64,000 nt of DNA from contig NZ_BMVR01000004.1 in assembly GCF_014650815.1 (NCBI RefSeq), positions 558,001 to 622,000 of the forward strand, given 5' to 3'. Below, piece by piece: positions 29,091 through 37,786 of this stretch. Position 1 is the stretch's first letter. Every line of letters begins with the position of its first letter. The DNA comes from Streptomyces flavofungini (GTDB taxonomy: Bacteria > Actinomycetota > Actinomycetes > Streptomycetales > Streptomycetaceae). Both the position numbers and the translations under genes were made by a program. Under the pieces are notes generated by a model. The model was not told the DNA's origin. It did not search any database and saw only the letters and a program-made list of their open reading frames with translations.

Positions 29091-30122
29091 GTGCGACGAC
29101 TCACCTCCCTGAGCGGCCTGGCCCTGGCCGCCGCCGCCCTCCTCGGACTGTCCCAACTGCCCGCGGCCGCCGACAGCGCGGGCACCGGGGCCGCCGACGC
29201 GGGCGCCGCCAAGACCGCCGCCCCCAAGGCCGCGGGCACCATCCACGCCGCCCCCTACGAGTACCTGGGCTGGGGCAGCCCGCAGAAGCCCACCGACGTG
29301 ATGGCCGCGACCGGCGTCAAGTGGTTCACGCTGGCGTTCATCCTGTCCGACGGCGGCTGCAACCCCGCCTGGGACGGCAGCCGTCCGCTGAAGGGCGGCT
29401 CCGACGAGTCCGCCATCAAGTCCATCCGGGCGGCGGGCGGCGACATCGTCGTGTCCGTCGGCGGCTGGAGCGGCGCCAAGCTCGGCGAGAAGTGCTCCAG
29501 CGCCACCGCCCTCGCGGCCGCTTACCAGAAGGTCATCGACGCGTACAAGCTGAAGGCCTTCGACGTCGACATCGAGAACACCGAGTTCAACAACCCGACC
29601 GTGCGTCAGCGCGTCGTCGACGCGCTGAAGATCGTGGAGCAGAAGAACCCGGGCATCGTCACCTACGTCACCCTCGGCACCACCCCGAACGGCCCCGACG
29701 CCACCGGCAAGGACCTCATCCAGCGCGGCGCCCGGGCCGGGCTCGCCGCCGACGCCTGGGTCATCATGCCGTTCGACTTCGACGGCCACAGCGGCACCAT
29801 GGGCGAGGCCTCCGTCAGCGCCCTCGAAGGCCTGAAGAACACCGTGCGGAGCGCCTACGGCTACAGCGACACCGACGCCTACCGGCACATCGGCGTCTCG
29901 TCCATGAACGGCAGGACGGACGTGGCGGGGGAGACCGTCACCACCGCCGACTTCAAGAAGATCCTCGGCTACGCGCAACAGCACCACATCGCCCGCTTCG
30001 CCTTCTGGTCCGTCAACCGCGACCGCTCCTGCGCGGGCGGCGGATCGGCGGGCGACTCGTGCAGCGGCATCGGCCAGCAGCCTTATGAGTTCACCAAGAT
30101 CGTGGCCCAGTACGGAGGCTGA
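29091..30122 (+). CDS. Secreted GH18 chitinase-type hydrolase
   Basis: A 343-aa secreted protein with a clear signal peptide (RRLTSLSGLALAAAALLGLS, cleavage near AAA-DS). The catalytic GH18 barrel has the substrate strand DIVVSVGGWSG and the DxDxE motif in KAFDVDIENTE, with the catalytic Glu present, then TLGTTPNGP, AWVIMPFDFDG and RFAFWSVNRDR. It lacks a carbohydrate-binding module, as in the small Streptomyces GH18 group. The GTG start has AAAGG upstream. It follows the lyase-like gene by 37 bp. Confidence 0.9.
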   Translation: MRRLTSLSGLALAAAALLGLSQLPAAADSAGTGAADAGAAKTAAPKAAGTIHAAPYEYLGWGSPQKPTDVMAATGVKWFTLAFILSDGGCNPAWDGSRPLKGGSDESAIKSIRAAGGDIVVSVGGWSGAKLGEKCSSATALAAAYQKVIDAYKLKAFDVDIENTEFNNPTVRQRVVDALKIVEQKNPGIVTYVTLGTTPNGPDATGKDLIQRGARAGLAADAWVIMPFDFDGHSGTMGEASVSALEGLKNTVRSAYGYSDTDAYRHIGVSSMNGRTDVAGETVTTADFKKILGYAQQHHIARFAFWSVNRDRSCAGGGSAGDSCSGIGQQPYEFTKIVAQYGG

Positions 30123-30178
30123 CGGCGCGTCAGCACCTCGTACGACACCCCCATCTGACCCCCCACATGGAGGTTCGC

Positions 30179-31285
30179 ATGCACGGCAACACGAGGAACA
30201 CCGGCCTGGCGCGGAAGGTGGCGCTGGCGGCGGCCACCGCGCTGGCGGCGGGAGTGGTGGCGTACGTCCCGTCGGTGTCGGCCGCTCCGGCCGCGCCCGC
30301 CGGTGAGCCCACCGACATCAAGACCGTCTCGACCGGCTGGACCATACCCTGGGGCACCTCCTGGCTGCCCGACGGCAAGTCCGCGCTGGTCACCGAGCGC
30401 GACGACTTCCGGGTCTGGTCGATCTCGGCCGACGGCGCGACGAAGAAGCAGGTCGGCACGGTGCCCGAGTCCCAGACGACGGGCGGCGAGGGCGGCCTCA
30501 TGGGCGTCGCCGTGGACCCGCAGTGGGCGACGAACCACTACGTGTACGTCATGCACACCTCGTCCGAGGGCAACCGCGTCGCGCGCATGACGTACGACGG
30601 CTCCTCCCTCAGCGGCTACACCGTGCTGCTCAAGGGCATCAAGAAGGCCAGGTACCACAACGGCGGGCGCCTCGCCTTCGGCCCCGACGGCTATCTGTAC
30701 GCCACCACGGGCGACGCCCAGGACCGGCCGCTCGCGCAGGACAAGAACTCCCTCAACGGCAAGATCCTGCGCATGACCCGGGACGGCAAGCCCGCCCCCG
30801 GCAACCCCTTCGGCAACTACGTCTACAGCCTCGGCCACCGCAACCCGCAGGGCATCGCCTTCGACCCGCAGGGCCGCCTGTGGGAGGCCGAGCTGGGCGA
30901 CGCCACCAAGGACGAGCTGAACCTCATCAAGCCCGGCAAGAACTACGGCTGGCCGACCTGCGAAGGCAACTGCAACGTCGCCGGGATGACCAACCCGAAG
31001 AAGACGTGGGGCGTCGCCGAGGCCTCCCCGAGCGGGGTGGCGATCGTCGACGGCGCGGTCTACATGGCGGCCCTCAAGGGCCAGCGCATGTGGCGCATCC
31101 CGATCAACGCCGACAACGAGAACGTCGGCACGGCCAAGGCGTTCTACGTCGGCCAGTACGGCCGCCTGCGCGCGGTGACCACCGTGCCGGGCGCGAAGGC
31201 GCTGTGGCTGTCCACGACCAACGCGGACGGCAACGGCGGGCAGCCGGACGGCGCGGACAAGATCCTCCGCGTGACCATCGGCTAG
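30179..31285 (+). CDS. Secreted PQQ-dependent sugar dehydrogenase
   Basis: A 368-aa soluble glucose/sorbosone dehydrogenase family protein. The ATG at 30179 is chosen because GGAGG lies six bases upstream; an ATG at 30167 would hide that site in the coding region. A signal peptide (VALAAATALAAGVVAYVPSV, cut near SAA) leads to a six-bladed beta-propeller with WGTSWLPDGKSALVTER, GEGGLMGVAVDP, YHNGGRLAFGPDGYLYATTGDA (His at the PQQ site), LGHRNPQGIAFDP and GKNYGWPTC. It oxidises sugars with PQQ outside the cell. The PQQ biosynthesis genes lie a few kilobases upstream on the same strand. Confidence 0.92.
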   Translation: MHGNTRNTGLARKVALAAATALAAGVVAYVPSVSAAPAAPAGEPTDIKTVSTGWTIPWGTSWLPDGKSALVTERDDFRVWSISADGATKKQVGTVPESQTTGGEGGLMGVAVDPQWATNHYVYVMHTSSEGNRVARMTYDGSSLSGYTVLLKGIKKARYHNGGRLAFGPDGYLYATTGDAQDRPLAQDKNSLNGKILRMTRDGKPAPGNPFGNYVYSLGHRNPQGIAFDPQGRLWEAELGDATKDELNLIKPGKNYGWPTCEGNCNVAGMTNPKKTWGVAEASPSGVAIVDGAVYMAALKGQRMWRIPINADNENVGTAKAFYVGQYGRLRAVTTVPGAKALWLSTTNADGNGGQPDGADKILRVTIG

Positions 31286-31439
31286 TCACGGCCACCGACC
31301 GGTCGGGCGGCGGCCGCGCGCTGTGGGGGCGGGCGGCCGCTGTCCGGCCAGGCCGGGGTGAGAACGGCCCGGCCGGGAGCGAGAACGGTCCGCGGGCGTA
31401 CGGGCCCCGGGCCGCCGACGCACAGCGAGGGGACGGGAC

Positions 31440-33011
31440 ATGAGCAGATCACGCACACGCACCGGAGCCCTGGCCGCGGGCCTCGCCGCGCTCGCGGTGC
31501 TCGCGGTCTTCGACGGGCCGTCCGCCGGAGCCGTCCGGGTCCGCGCGGAGGCGGCCACCGCGGCGCGCGCACCGGCACCTCAACGGCCGCTCCCCGCAGC
31601 CGAGTTCAACGTCCGCGACTACGGCGCGAAGGGCGACGGATCGACCAACGACACGCCCGCGATCCAGCGGGCCGTCAACGCGGCCAACAGCGCGGGTGGC
31701 GGCACCGTGCGCCTGCCCGGCGGTGGCTCGACGTACGAATCCAAGAACACCCTCCACATGAAGAGCGATGTGACGCTCCAGGTGGACAAGGGCGCCACCC
31801 TCTCCGGCAACGGCGCGGACGACTACGACCCGCCCGAGCCCAACGAGTGGGACGACTACCAGGACTACGGCCACAGCCACTTCCACAACGCGATGATCCA
31901 CGGCGACCGGCTGAGCAACATCGCGTTCGTCGGCGAGGGCGTCATCGACGGCGACGGCGCCCTGATCACCGGCAACCCGGAATCCGGCGAGGCCGACAAG
32001 ATCATCTCGCTGACGCGCTGCAAGGGCCTGCGCCTGGGCGACGGGCTCACCCTGCGCGAGGGTGGCCACTTCGCGGCGCTCGTCAACGGCTGCGACGACG
32101 TCGTCTCCGACCGGCTCACCATCGACACCGCGATGGACCGCGACGGCTGGAACGTCATCAACACCACCGACGTGACCGTCACAGGCGCCCACCTGGACGC
32201 CAACGACGACGCGCTCGCGTTCAAGAGCGACTACGCGCTGGGCGCGAAACTCCCCAACGGCCGTGTGCGCGTGAGCGATTCGTATCTGTCGGCCGGATGC
32301 TGCAACGCCCTGATGTTCGGCTCGGAGACCTGCGGCGACTTCACGGACTACCGCTTCGAGCGGATCCGCATCGAGGGCTCGGACAAGTCGGGCCTCGGCA
32401 TGGTGTCGATGGACGGCTCGAGGATCTCCGACGTGCACTACAAGGACATCACCATGACCGGCGTGCGCTCCCCGATCATGCAGAAGATCGGCAACCGCAA
32501 ACGCTGCGGCAACAACCCGGGCGTCGGCTCGATCAGCGACATCACCTACACGAACGTCAAGGCGACCGGCTCGACCCCGTCCTTCTCGCCGACCCTGTGG
32601 GGCGAGTCCGGGCAGAGCCGCATCAAGGACGTCACCTTCACCAACGTCGACCTGACGGTCCCCGGCGGCAACGGCACCATGTCCACCGACGTCCCCAGCA
32701 ACAAGTCCACCGACTACAACCCGAAGAGCATCGGCACCCGGCCTGGCTACGGCTGGTACATCCGCCGAGCCGACGACGTCACGTTCATCGACAGCGAGGT
32801 CCGCTTCGCGTCCGACGACGGCCGCCCCGCGGTCGTCGCCAACGACAGCACGGGCATCCGCTTCAGCACCTTCACCGCCCAACGCGGCTCCGCAAGCCCC
32901 GCCGACCTCGTCTTCCAGCAGACCCGTGGCTACTGCGTCCGCGACAGCGCGAACACGGGGGGCGGGGTGTTGCGGGTCGGCCAGAGCGGGTCCAGCGAGG
33001 ACTGCGGCTGA
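31440..33011 (+). CDS. Secreted GH28 polygalacturonase-type hydrolase
   Basis: A 523-aa secreted enzyme. The signal peptide is GALAAGLAALAVLAVF; the mature part begins FNVRDYGAKGDGSTNDTPAIQRAV, the standard start of right-handed beta-helix pectin enzymes. The GH28-like active site shows WNVINTTDVTVTGAHLDANDDALAFKS, with the Asp pair of the family, followed by SAGCCNALMFGSE in place of the more common GHG motif. It probably hydrolyses galacturonan-type or related chains. An ATG start after GAGGGGAC is clear. It ends the block of carbohydrate genes. Confidence 0.87.
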   Translation: MSRSRTRTGALAAGLAALAVLAVFDGPSAGAVRVRAEAATAARAPAPQRPLPAAEFNVRDYGAKGDGSTNDTPAIQRAVNAANSAGGGTVRLPGGGSTYESKNTLHMKSDVTLQVDKGATLSGNGADDYDPPEPNEWDDYQDYGHSHFHNAMIHGDRLSNIAFVGEGVIDGDGALITGNPESGEADKIISLTRCKGLRLGDGLTLREGGHFAALVNGCDDVVSDRLTIDTAMDRDGWNVINTTDVTVTGAHLDANDDALAFKSDYALGAKLPNGRVRVSDSYLSAGCCNALMFGSETCGDFTDYRFERIRIEGSDKSGLGMVSMDGSRISDVHYKDITMTGVRSPIMQKIGNRKRCGNNPGVGSISDITYTNVKATGSTPSFSPTLWGESGQSRIKDVTFTNVDLTVPGGNGTMSTDVPSNKSTDYNPKSIGTRPGYGWYIRRADDVTFIDSEVRFASDDGRPAVVANDSTGIRFSTFTAQRGSASPADLVFQQTRGYCVRDSANTGGGVLRVGQSGSSEDCG

Positions 33012-33032
33012 CCTGCCGATGGCCGCGCGCGT

Positions 33033-33049
33033 CCCGCGTCCGGCGCGGG
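33033..33049. terminator. Short hairpin between convergent genes
   Basis: CCCGCG-TCCGG-CGCGGG, a 6-bp stem with a 5-base loop, ending next to the stop of the acyl-CoA ligase gene. It is a small GC hairpin and the only candidate terminator in the 38-bp gap. Confidence 0.45.
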
Positions 33050-34873
33050 TCAGCTGTGGTACAGCGCCTCGACCTCGTCCGCGTACGCCTGCTCGATGGC
33101 CTTGCGCTTGAGCTTCAGGGACGGAGTGAGGAGGCCGTGCTCCTCGCTGAACTGGTGGGCCAGGATGCGGAAGGTGCGGATGGACTCGGCCTGGGAGACG
33201 AGGGTGTTGGCGGCCACGACGGCGCGGCGCACCTCGGTCTCCAGGTCGGGGTCGCGGACCAGGTCGCCGGGGGGCAGCGGGGGTTTGTTGCGCATGGAGA
33301 GCCAGTGCTCGACGGCTTCCGCGTCGAGGGTGACGAGGGCGGCGATGTAGGGGCGGTCGTTGCCGACGACGATGCACTGGGCGACCAGGGGGTGGTCGCG
33401 GACGCGCTCCTCCAGTTGCGCCGGTGAGACGCTCTTGCCGCCGGAGGTCACCAGGATCTCCTTCTTGCGGCCGGTGATGGTGAGGTAGCCGTCGTCGTCG
33501 AGGGCGCCCAGGTCGCCGGTGGCGAGCCAGCCGTCGTGCAGGGTCGCGTCGGTGGCCTTGGGGTCGTTGAGGTAGCCCTGGAAAACATGGCCGCCGCGCA
33601 GCCACACCTCGCCGTCCTCGGCGATGTGCACGGTGGTGCCGGGGATGGCCTGGCCGACCGTGCCGTAGCGGGTGCGCTCGGGCGGGTTGGCGGTCGCGGC
33701 GGCCGTGGACTCGGTCAGGCCGTAGCCCTCGAAGACCTGCACGCCCGCGCCCGCGAAGAACAGGCCGAGGCGCCGGTCCATGGCGGAGCCGCCGGACATC
33801 GCGTGCCGCACCCTGCCGCCCATGGCGTCGCGGACCTTGGCGTAGACGAGCTTGTCGAAGACCTGGTGCTGCATGCGCAGGGCCGTCGAAGGACCGGGGC
33901 CGGTGCCGAAGGCCTTGGCCTCCATCGCGTCGGCGTACCGCACCGCCGCCTCCACCGCCTTGTCGAACGGGCCCGCCTTGCCGTCCCGGTCGGCCTTGCG
34001 GCGGGCCGCGTTGAAGACCTTCTCGAAGATGTACGGCACGGCCAGGATGAACGTCGGCCGGAACGTGGCGAAGTCGGGGATCAGGGCGGCGGCGTTCAGG
34101 CTCGGCTGGTGGCCGAACTTGACGCGGGCGCGCACCGCCGCGATCTGCACCATGCGGCCGAAGACGTGCGCGAGCGGCAGGAAGAGGAGCGTGGACGGCT
34201 CGTCGCCGCGCTTGGAGCGGAACACCGGCTCCCAGCGCTCGATCAGCGTGTCCACCTCGAACATGAAGTTCGCGTGGGTCAGGACGCAGCCCTTGGGGCG
34301 GCCCGTGGTGCCGGAGGTGTAGATGACGGTGGCGACGGAGTCCGGCGTGACCGCCCGGCGGTGCCGGTGCACCACCTCGTCGTCCAGGTCGCGCCCGGCC
34401 TCGGTGAGTTCGCGTACCGCGTCGCCGTCGAGCTGCCACAGGCGGCGCAGCTGCGGCAGCCGGTCGACGACCGAGCCGATCGTCATCGCGTGGTCCTCGT
34501 GCTCGACCATCGCCGCCGACACCTGCGCGTCGTGCAGCATCCAGAAGACCTGCTCGGCCGACGACGTCGGATATACGGGGACGACCTGCGCGCCCACGGT
34601 CCACAGGGCGAAGTCGAAGAGCGTCCACTCGTAGCGGGTGCGGCACATGATGGCGACCCGGTCGCCGAACCGCACCCCTTGCGCGAGCAGCCCTTTGGCG
34701 AGCGCCAGGACCTCGTCGCGGAACTCCGCGGACGTCACGTCCTGCCAGACCCCGTCGTGCTTGCGGCCGAGGACGACGCGGACCGGATCCTCAAGGGCAT
34801 GGTCGAACACGGCGTCGGCAAGGCCGCCCACCCGCGGCGCCGACGCCATGGGAGGGTTCGTGAACTCGCGCAA
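33050..34873 (-). CDS. Long-chain fatty-acid--CoA ligase (AMP-forming)
   Basis: A 607-aa member of the ANL superfamily. The P-loop motif VIYTSGTTGRPKGCVLTHAN (ATP binding), the A5 motif VFEGYGLTESTAA, A7 GWLATGDLGALDDDGYLTITGRKKE and the C-terminal lysine region LTPSLKLKRKAI are all present. The long insertion around FNAARRKADRDGKAGPFDK is typical of the FadD15-like long-chain ligases. The TTG at 34873 is the likely start, with AAGGAG five bases upstream. It activates fatty acids for lipid synthesis or oxidation. It is a single gene. Confidence 0.94.
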   Translation of the reverse strand: MREFTNPPMASAPRVGGLADAVFDHALEDPVRVVLGRKHDGVWQDVTSAEFRDEVLALAKGLLAQGVRFGDRVAIMCRTRYEWTLFDFALWTVGAQVVPVYPTSSAEQVFWMLHDAQVSAAMVEHEDHAMTIGSVVDRLPQLRRLWQLDGDAVRELTEAGRDLDDEVVHRHRRAVTPDSVATVIYTSGTTGRPKGCVLTHANFMFEVDTLIERWEPVFRSKRGDEPSTLLFLPLAHVFGRMVQIAAVRARVKFGHQPSLNAAALIPDFATFRPTFILAVPYIFEKVFNAARRKADRDGKAGPFDKAVEAAVRYADAMEAKAFGTGPGPSTALRMQHQVFDKLVYAKVRDAMGGRVRHAMSGGSAMDRRLGLFFAGAGVQVFEGYGLTESTAAATANPPERTRYGTVGQAIPGTTVHIAEDGEVWLRGGHVFQGYLNDPKATDATLHDGWLATGDLGALDDDGYLTITGRKKEILVTSGGKSVSPAQLEERVRDHPLVAQCIVVGNDRPYIAALVTLDAEAVEHWLSMRNKPPLPPGDLVRDPDLETEVRRAVVAANTLVSQAESIRTFRILAHQFSEEHGLLTPSLKLKRKAIEQAYADEVEALYHS

Positions 34874-35077
34874 TGGTGCTCCTTGTGGCGCTCCGCACAG
34901 CGCCGGTGACGGTACCCCACCCCGATCCCTTCCGGGAGGGGGGTGGGAAGCACCCATAGGGGCACGATCGTCACAGGTCAGCAGGTGAAATGCGGCCACA
35001 AGGGTAAGGGTCGGACAGATTACTGACGGCTGAGTAAGTTTCGGTGGCGTAATCTCCACCGAATCTGTACCTGCCGA

Positions 35078-36601
35078 TTACCCCTGGAGCTGCTTCTCCG
35101 GTGTCGGCTCCGAGACCGCCGACGGGGTCTGACCTGCGACGCGCGCGGGTTTGGTCCGGACCATCAGGAGCACCGCGAGACCCGCCGCGACCCCCACCGC
35201 ACCGGCCGTCAGCGACGCCCCGTTGAGCCCGGCGGCGAACGCCTCCCGCACGCTGTGCGCGGACACCGTGCCCTCCAGTGCGGACGCCCCGCCCCCGGCC
35301 GCCGTGTGCGCCGCCTCCTGGCCGATCGAGTCCTGCATCCGCGAGGTCAGGACCGTGCCGAACAGCGCGACGCCGAGCGCGTATCCGAGCTGCCGGAACG
35401 TGTTCACCGCCCCGCCCGCCATGCCCGCGTTCTCCGGCGGCAACGCCGCCAGCGCCGCCCCCGCGAGCCCCGGCGAGACGAGCCCCGTACCGATGCCCGC
35501 CAGCGTCAGCCCCGGCACCAGCGCGCCCCACGACGAGTCGGCGTCGAGCACCGCCATCGCCAGGCAGCCAGCGCCGATCAGGAGCAGGCCGACGCCGATG
35601 ACGTACCGCGCGGGCGCGCCGTGCAGCAGTCGGCCGCCCACCGCCGCCACCACGAACGACGTCGCCGCGAGCGGAAGGAGGACCAGGCTGCCGCGCACCG
35701 GGCTCATGCCGAGGACCGTCTGCAGCCAGATCGAGAGGTACGGGATGACGCCGAACGCGGCCGCGTTGTAGCCGATCGCGCCGAGCAGGACGCCGGTGAA
35801 CGCGGGCTTGCGCAGCAGCCGCAGGTCGATCAGCGGGTGCGCGGCGCGGCGCTCGACGACCACGAACGCGACCAGCGCCAGCATCGCCACCAGGAAGGTC
35901 GCGCCGGTGCGCGCCGACGTCCAGCCCACGGTCGAGGCCCGCACCGCCCCGAAGATCAGCGCCCCCGCGAACAGCGCGAACGTCACCGTGCCCGCCCAGT
36001 CGACGCGCCGCGCCGCAGGCCCCTTTGACTGCGCTGAGTGAGCCGTCTGTGCCGACTCGGGCACCAGGCGCAGCGTCAGCCACACCGCGGCCACGCTCAC
36101 CGGCAGGTTCACGAAGAAGATCCACCGCCAGCCGGGCCCCTCGGTGAGCAGCCCGCCGACGATCGGCCCGAGCGCGGCGGCACCGCCGCTGACCGCGCCC
36201 CACACGCCGAGCGCCACCGAGCGCTGCTTGCCCTGGTAGGCCGCGCCGAGCAGCGGCAGCGTCGTCGCGAACATCGCGGCCGCGCCGAGCCCCTGGACGG
36301 CCCGGGCCGCCACCAGCACCTCCGCGTTCGACGCGAGCCCGCAGCCCAGCGACGCCAGCGCGAACACGACCGTGCCCGCGACCTGAATCCGACGCCGCCC
36401 GAGCACGTCGGCCGCGGCGCCGACCCCGAGCAGCAGCGCGGCGAGCGCGAGCGCGTAGCCGTCGATCACCCACTGCAGATCGCTCAGCGACGCGTCCAGG
36501 GCCCGCGCCATGTCGGGCAGCGCCACCACCACGATCGTCACGTCGAGCAACAGCATGAATGTGCCCAGGCACACCGCGGTCAGCGGCCCCCATGTGCGCA
36601 T
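35078..36601 (-). CDS. DHA2-type MFS drug exporter
   Basis: A 507-aa, 14-helix major facilitator of the EmrB/QacA type. Motifs: GTFMLLLDVTIVVVALPDM (family start), LQWVIDGYALALAALLL, GAAADVLGRRRIQ (motif A) and GGAAALGPIVGGLLTEGPGWRW (motif C, typical of antiporters), with the central loop and second half normal. It should expel toxic compounds with a proton gradient. AGGAGAACG stands before the ATG. It is divergent from a double-HTH Lrp-type regulator with a palindrome between them, which suggests regulation by that protein. Confidence 0.94.
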   Translation of the reverse strand: MRTWGPLTAVCLGTFMLLLDVTIVVVALPDMARALDASLSDLQWVIDGYALALAALLLGVGAAADVLGRRRIQVAGTVVFALASLGCGLASNAEVLVAARAVQGLGAAAMFATTLPLLGAAYQGKQRSVALGVWGAVSGGAAALGPIVGGLLTEGPGWRWIFFVNLPVSVAAVWLTLRLVPESAQTAHSAQSKGPAARRVDWAGTVTFALFAGALIFGAVRASTVGWTSARTGATFLVAMLALVAFVVVERRAAHPLIDLRLLRKPAFTGVLLGAIGYNAAAFGVIPYLSIWLQTVLGMSPVRGSLVLLPLAATSFVVAAVGGRLLHGAPARYVIGVGLLLIGAGCLAMAVLDADSSWGALVPGLTLAGIGTGLVSPGLAGAALAALPPENAGMAGGAVNTFRQLGYALGVALFGTVLTSRMQDSIGQEAAHTAAGGGASALEGTVSAHSVREAFAAGLNGASLTAGAVGVAAGLAVLLMVRTKPARVAGQTPSAVSEPTPEKQLQG

Positions 36602-36632
36602 CTTCGTTCTCCTAGCGAGATTGTCAGGTGTT

Positions 36633-36650
36633 TCGTTCGACGTCGTACGA
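36633..36650. promoter_or_regulatory. 18-bp palindrome between the exporter and its regulator
   Basis: TCGTTCGACGTCGTACGA, symmetric except for one base pair (TCGT-N-CGACGTCG-N-ACGA). It lies 32 bp before the exporter start and 75 bp before the regulator start, a natural position for the Lrp-type regulator to act on both promoters. That it is the operator is an inference. Confidence 0.5.
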
Positions 36651-36724
36651 TCCGTCAGGGGTGGACGATCGCGGTGGCTGTCGGCCGCGTACCGCCGGAA
36701 TCCGACATCTGGGAGGCGTCAGCG

Positions 36725-37708
36725 ATGGAAAGCCACACTCCGGGTACGGCGGATGAGCTGGACATGAAGCTGCTGCAGGCCCTGGAGACCGACGGCCGGG
36801 CGTCCTTCAGCAAGATCGCGAAGGTCCTCGGCGTCTCCGACCAGACCATCGCCCGCCGCTACCGACGGCTCACCGCCGAGGGCGGCCTGCGCGTCGTCGG
36901 CATGCGCAACGCGGAACGCCTCGGCCGCGACCACTGGATGCTGCGCCTGCGGTGCGCCCCCGACGGCGCCACCACCATCGCCAACGCGCTCGCCCGCCGT
37001 CCGGACACCTTCTGGGTGGGGCTCACCTCCGGCGGCACCGAAGTGGTCTGTCTGACCCGGCCGCGTACGCCCGGTGACCGGGAGGACCTGCTCCTCGGCA
37101 AGTTGCCGCGGACGCCGAGCATCGTCGAGATCCGGGCGCACCAACTGCTGCACAGCTTCTTCGGCGGGCCGCGCGGGTGGCTCGACAAGCTCGCGCCGCT
37201 GACCGATCGGCAGCGCGCCGCTCTCACGCCGGACCGCCCGCGGCCCGGGCCGGGTCCGGCCCGCATCGCGCCGCAGGACGAGGCTCTGGTGAAGGCCCTC
37301 GAAGCGGACGGTCGGGCCACGTATCCCCAACTCCAGCGTGCCACCGGGCTTTCCGAGTCCTCCGTGAAGCGGCGGCTCGCCGGGCTGCTGGACTCGGGGG
37401 GTGTCTTCGTCGACATCGAGTACAGCCCCGAGATGCTGGGGTTCCACAGTGCCGCGATCCTCTGGATCACCGCCGCGCCAGGGGCGTTGCACTCGGTGGG
37501 GGAGGCGCTTGCCGGGCACTTCGAGATCGCGTTCGCCTCCGCGACCGCGGGCCCGTCGAATCTGGTGGCCACGGCCATCGCCCCCGATACGGTGGGCCTC
37601 TATCGGTACATCAGTGGCAAGTTGGGGCAGTTGGACGGCGTGCAGCACGTGGAGACGGCGCCGTTCCTGCGCCGGGTCAAGCAGTTGACGTACCGGCCGG
37701 GGCGCTGA
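36725..37708 (+). CDS. Lrp/AsnC-family regulator with two HTH-ligand modules
   Basis: A 327-aa protein holding two successive AsnC-type units. The first HTH is DELDMKLLQALETDGRASFSKIAKVLGVSDQTIARRYRRL with its sensor domain to about 165. The second HTH is DEALVKALEADGRATYPQLQRATGLSESSVKRRLAGLL, with a second sensor domain to the end. Ordinary Lrp proteins have one unit (~150 aa), so this is a tandem form. GGGAGG lies nine bases before the ATG. It is divergent from the DHA2 exporter and probably controls it in response to a small molecule. Confidence 0.9.
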   Translation: MESHTPGTADELDMKLLQALETDGRASFSKIAKVLGVSDQTIARRYRRLTAEGGLRVVGMRNAERLGRDHWMLRLRCAPDGATTIANALARRPDTFWVGLTSGGTEVVCLTRPRTPGDREDLLLGKLPRTPSIVEIRAHQLLHSFFGGPRGWLDKLAPLTDRQRAALTPDRPRPGPGPARIAPQDEALVKALEADGRATYPQLQRATGLSESSVKRRLAGLLDSGGVFVDIEYSPEMLGFHSAAILWITAAPGALHSVGEALAGHFEIAFASATAGPSNLVATAIAPDTVGLYRYISGKLGQLDGVQHVETAPFLRRVKQLTYRPGR

Positions 37709-37714
37709 CCCGAG

Positions 37715-37775
37715 GGGGCCGTGCCCCGTGGGGGCGCGGGGAACCGCGCGACCAGGTACGACGCACCCGCGGGAG
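37715..37775. repeat. Dispersed Streptomyces-type GC repeat
   Basis: The string GGGGGCGCGGGGAACCGCGC followed by GACCAG resembles a repeat I know from many Streptomyces intergenic regions (GGGGCGCGGGGAACTGCGCGACCAG form). Just before it GGGGC-CGT-GCCCC (37715-37727) can fold as a small hairpin and could act as a terminator for the convergent genes on both sides. The identification is from memory, not a search. Confidence 0.55.
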
Positions 37776-37786
37776 ACCGCAGCCGC

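Noticed and set aside
31449..34646. Long minus-strand open frame across the GH28 and acyl-CoA ligase genes
   Set aside because: It runs through two well-supported genes in other frames, has no domain pattern and low-complexity Arg-rich product.
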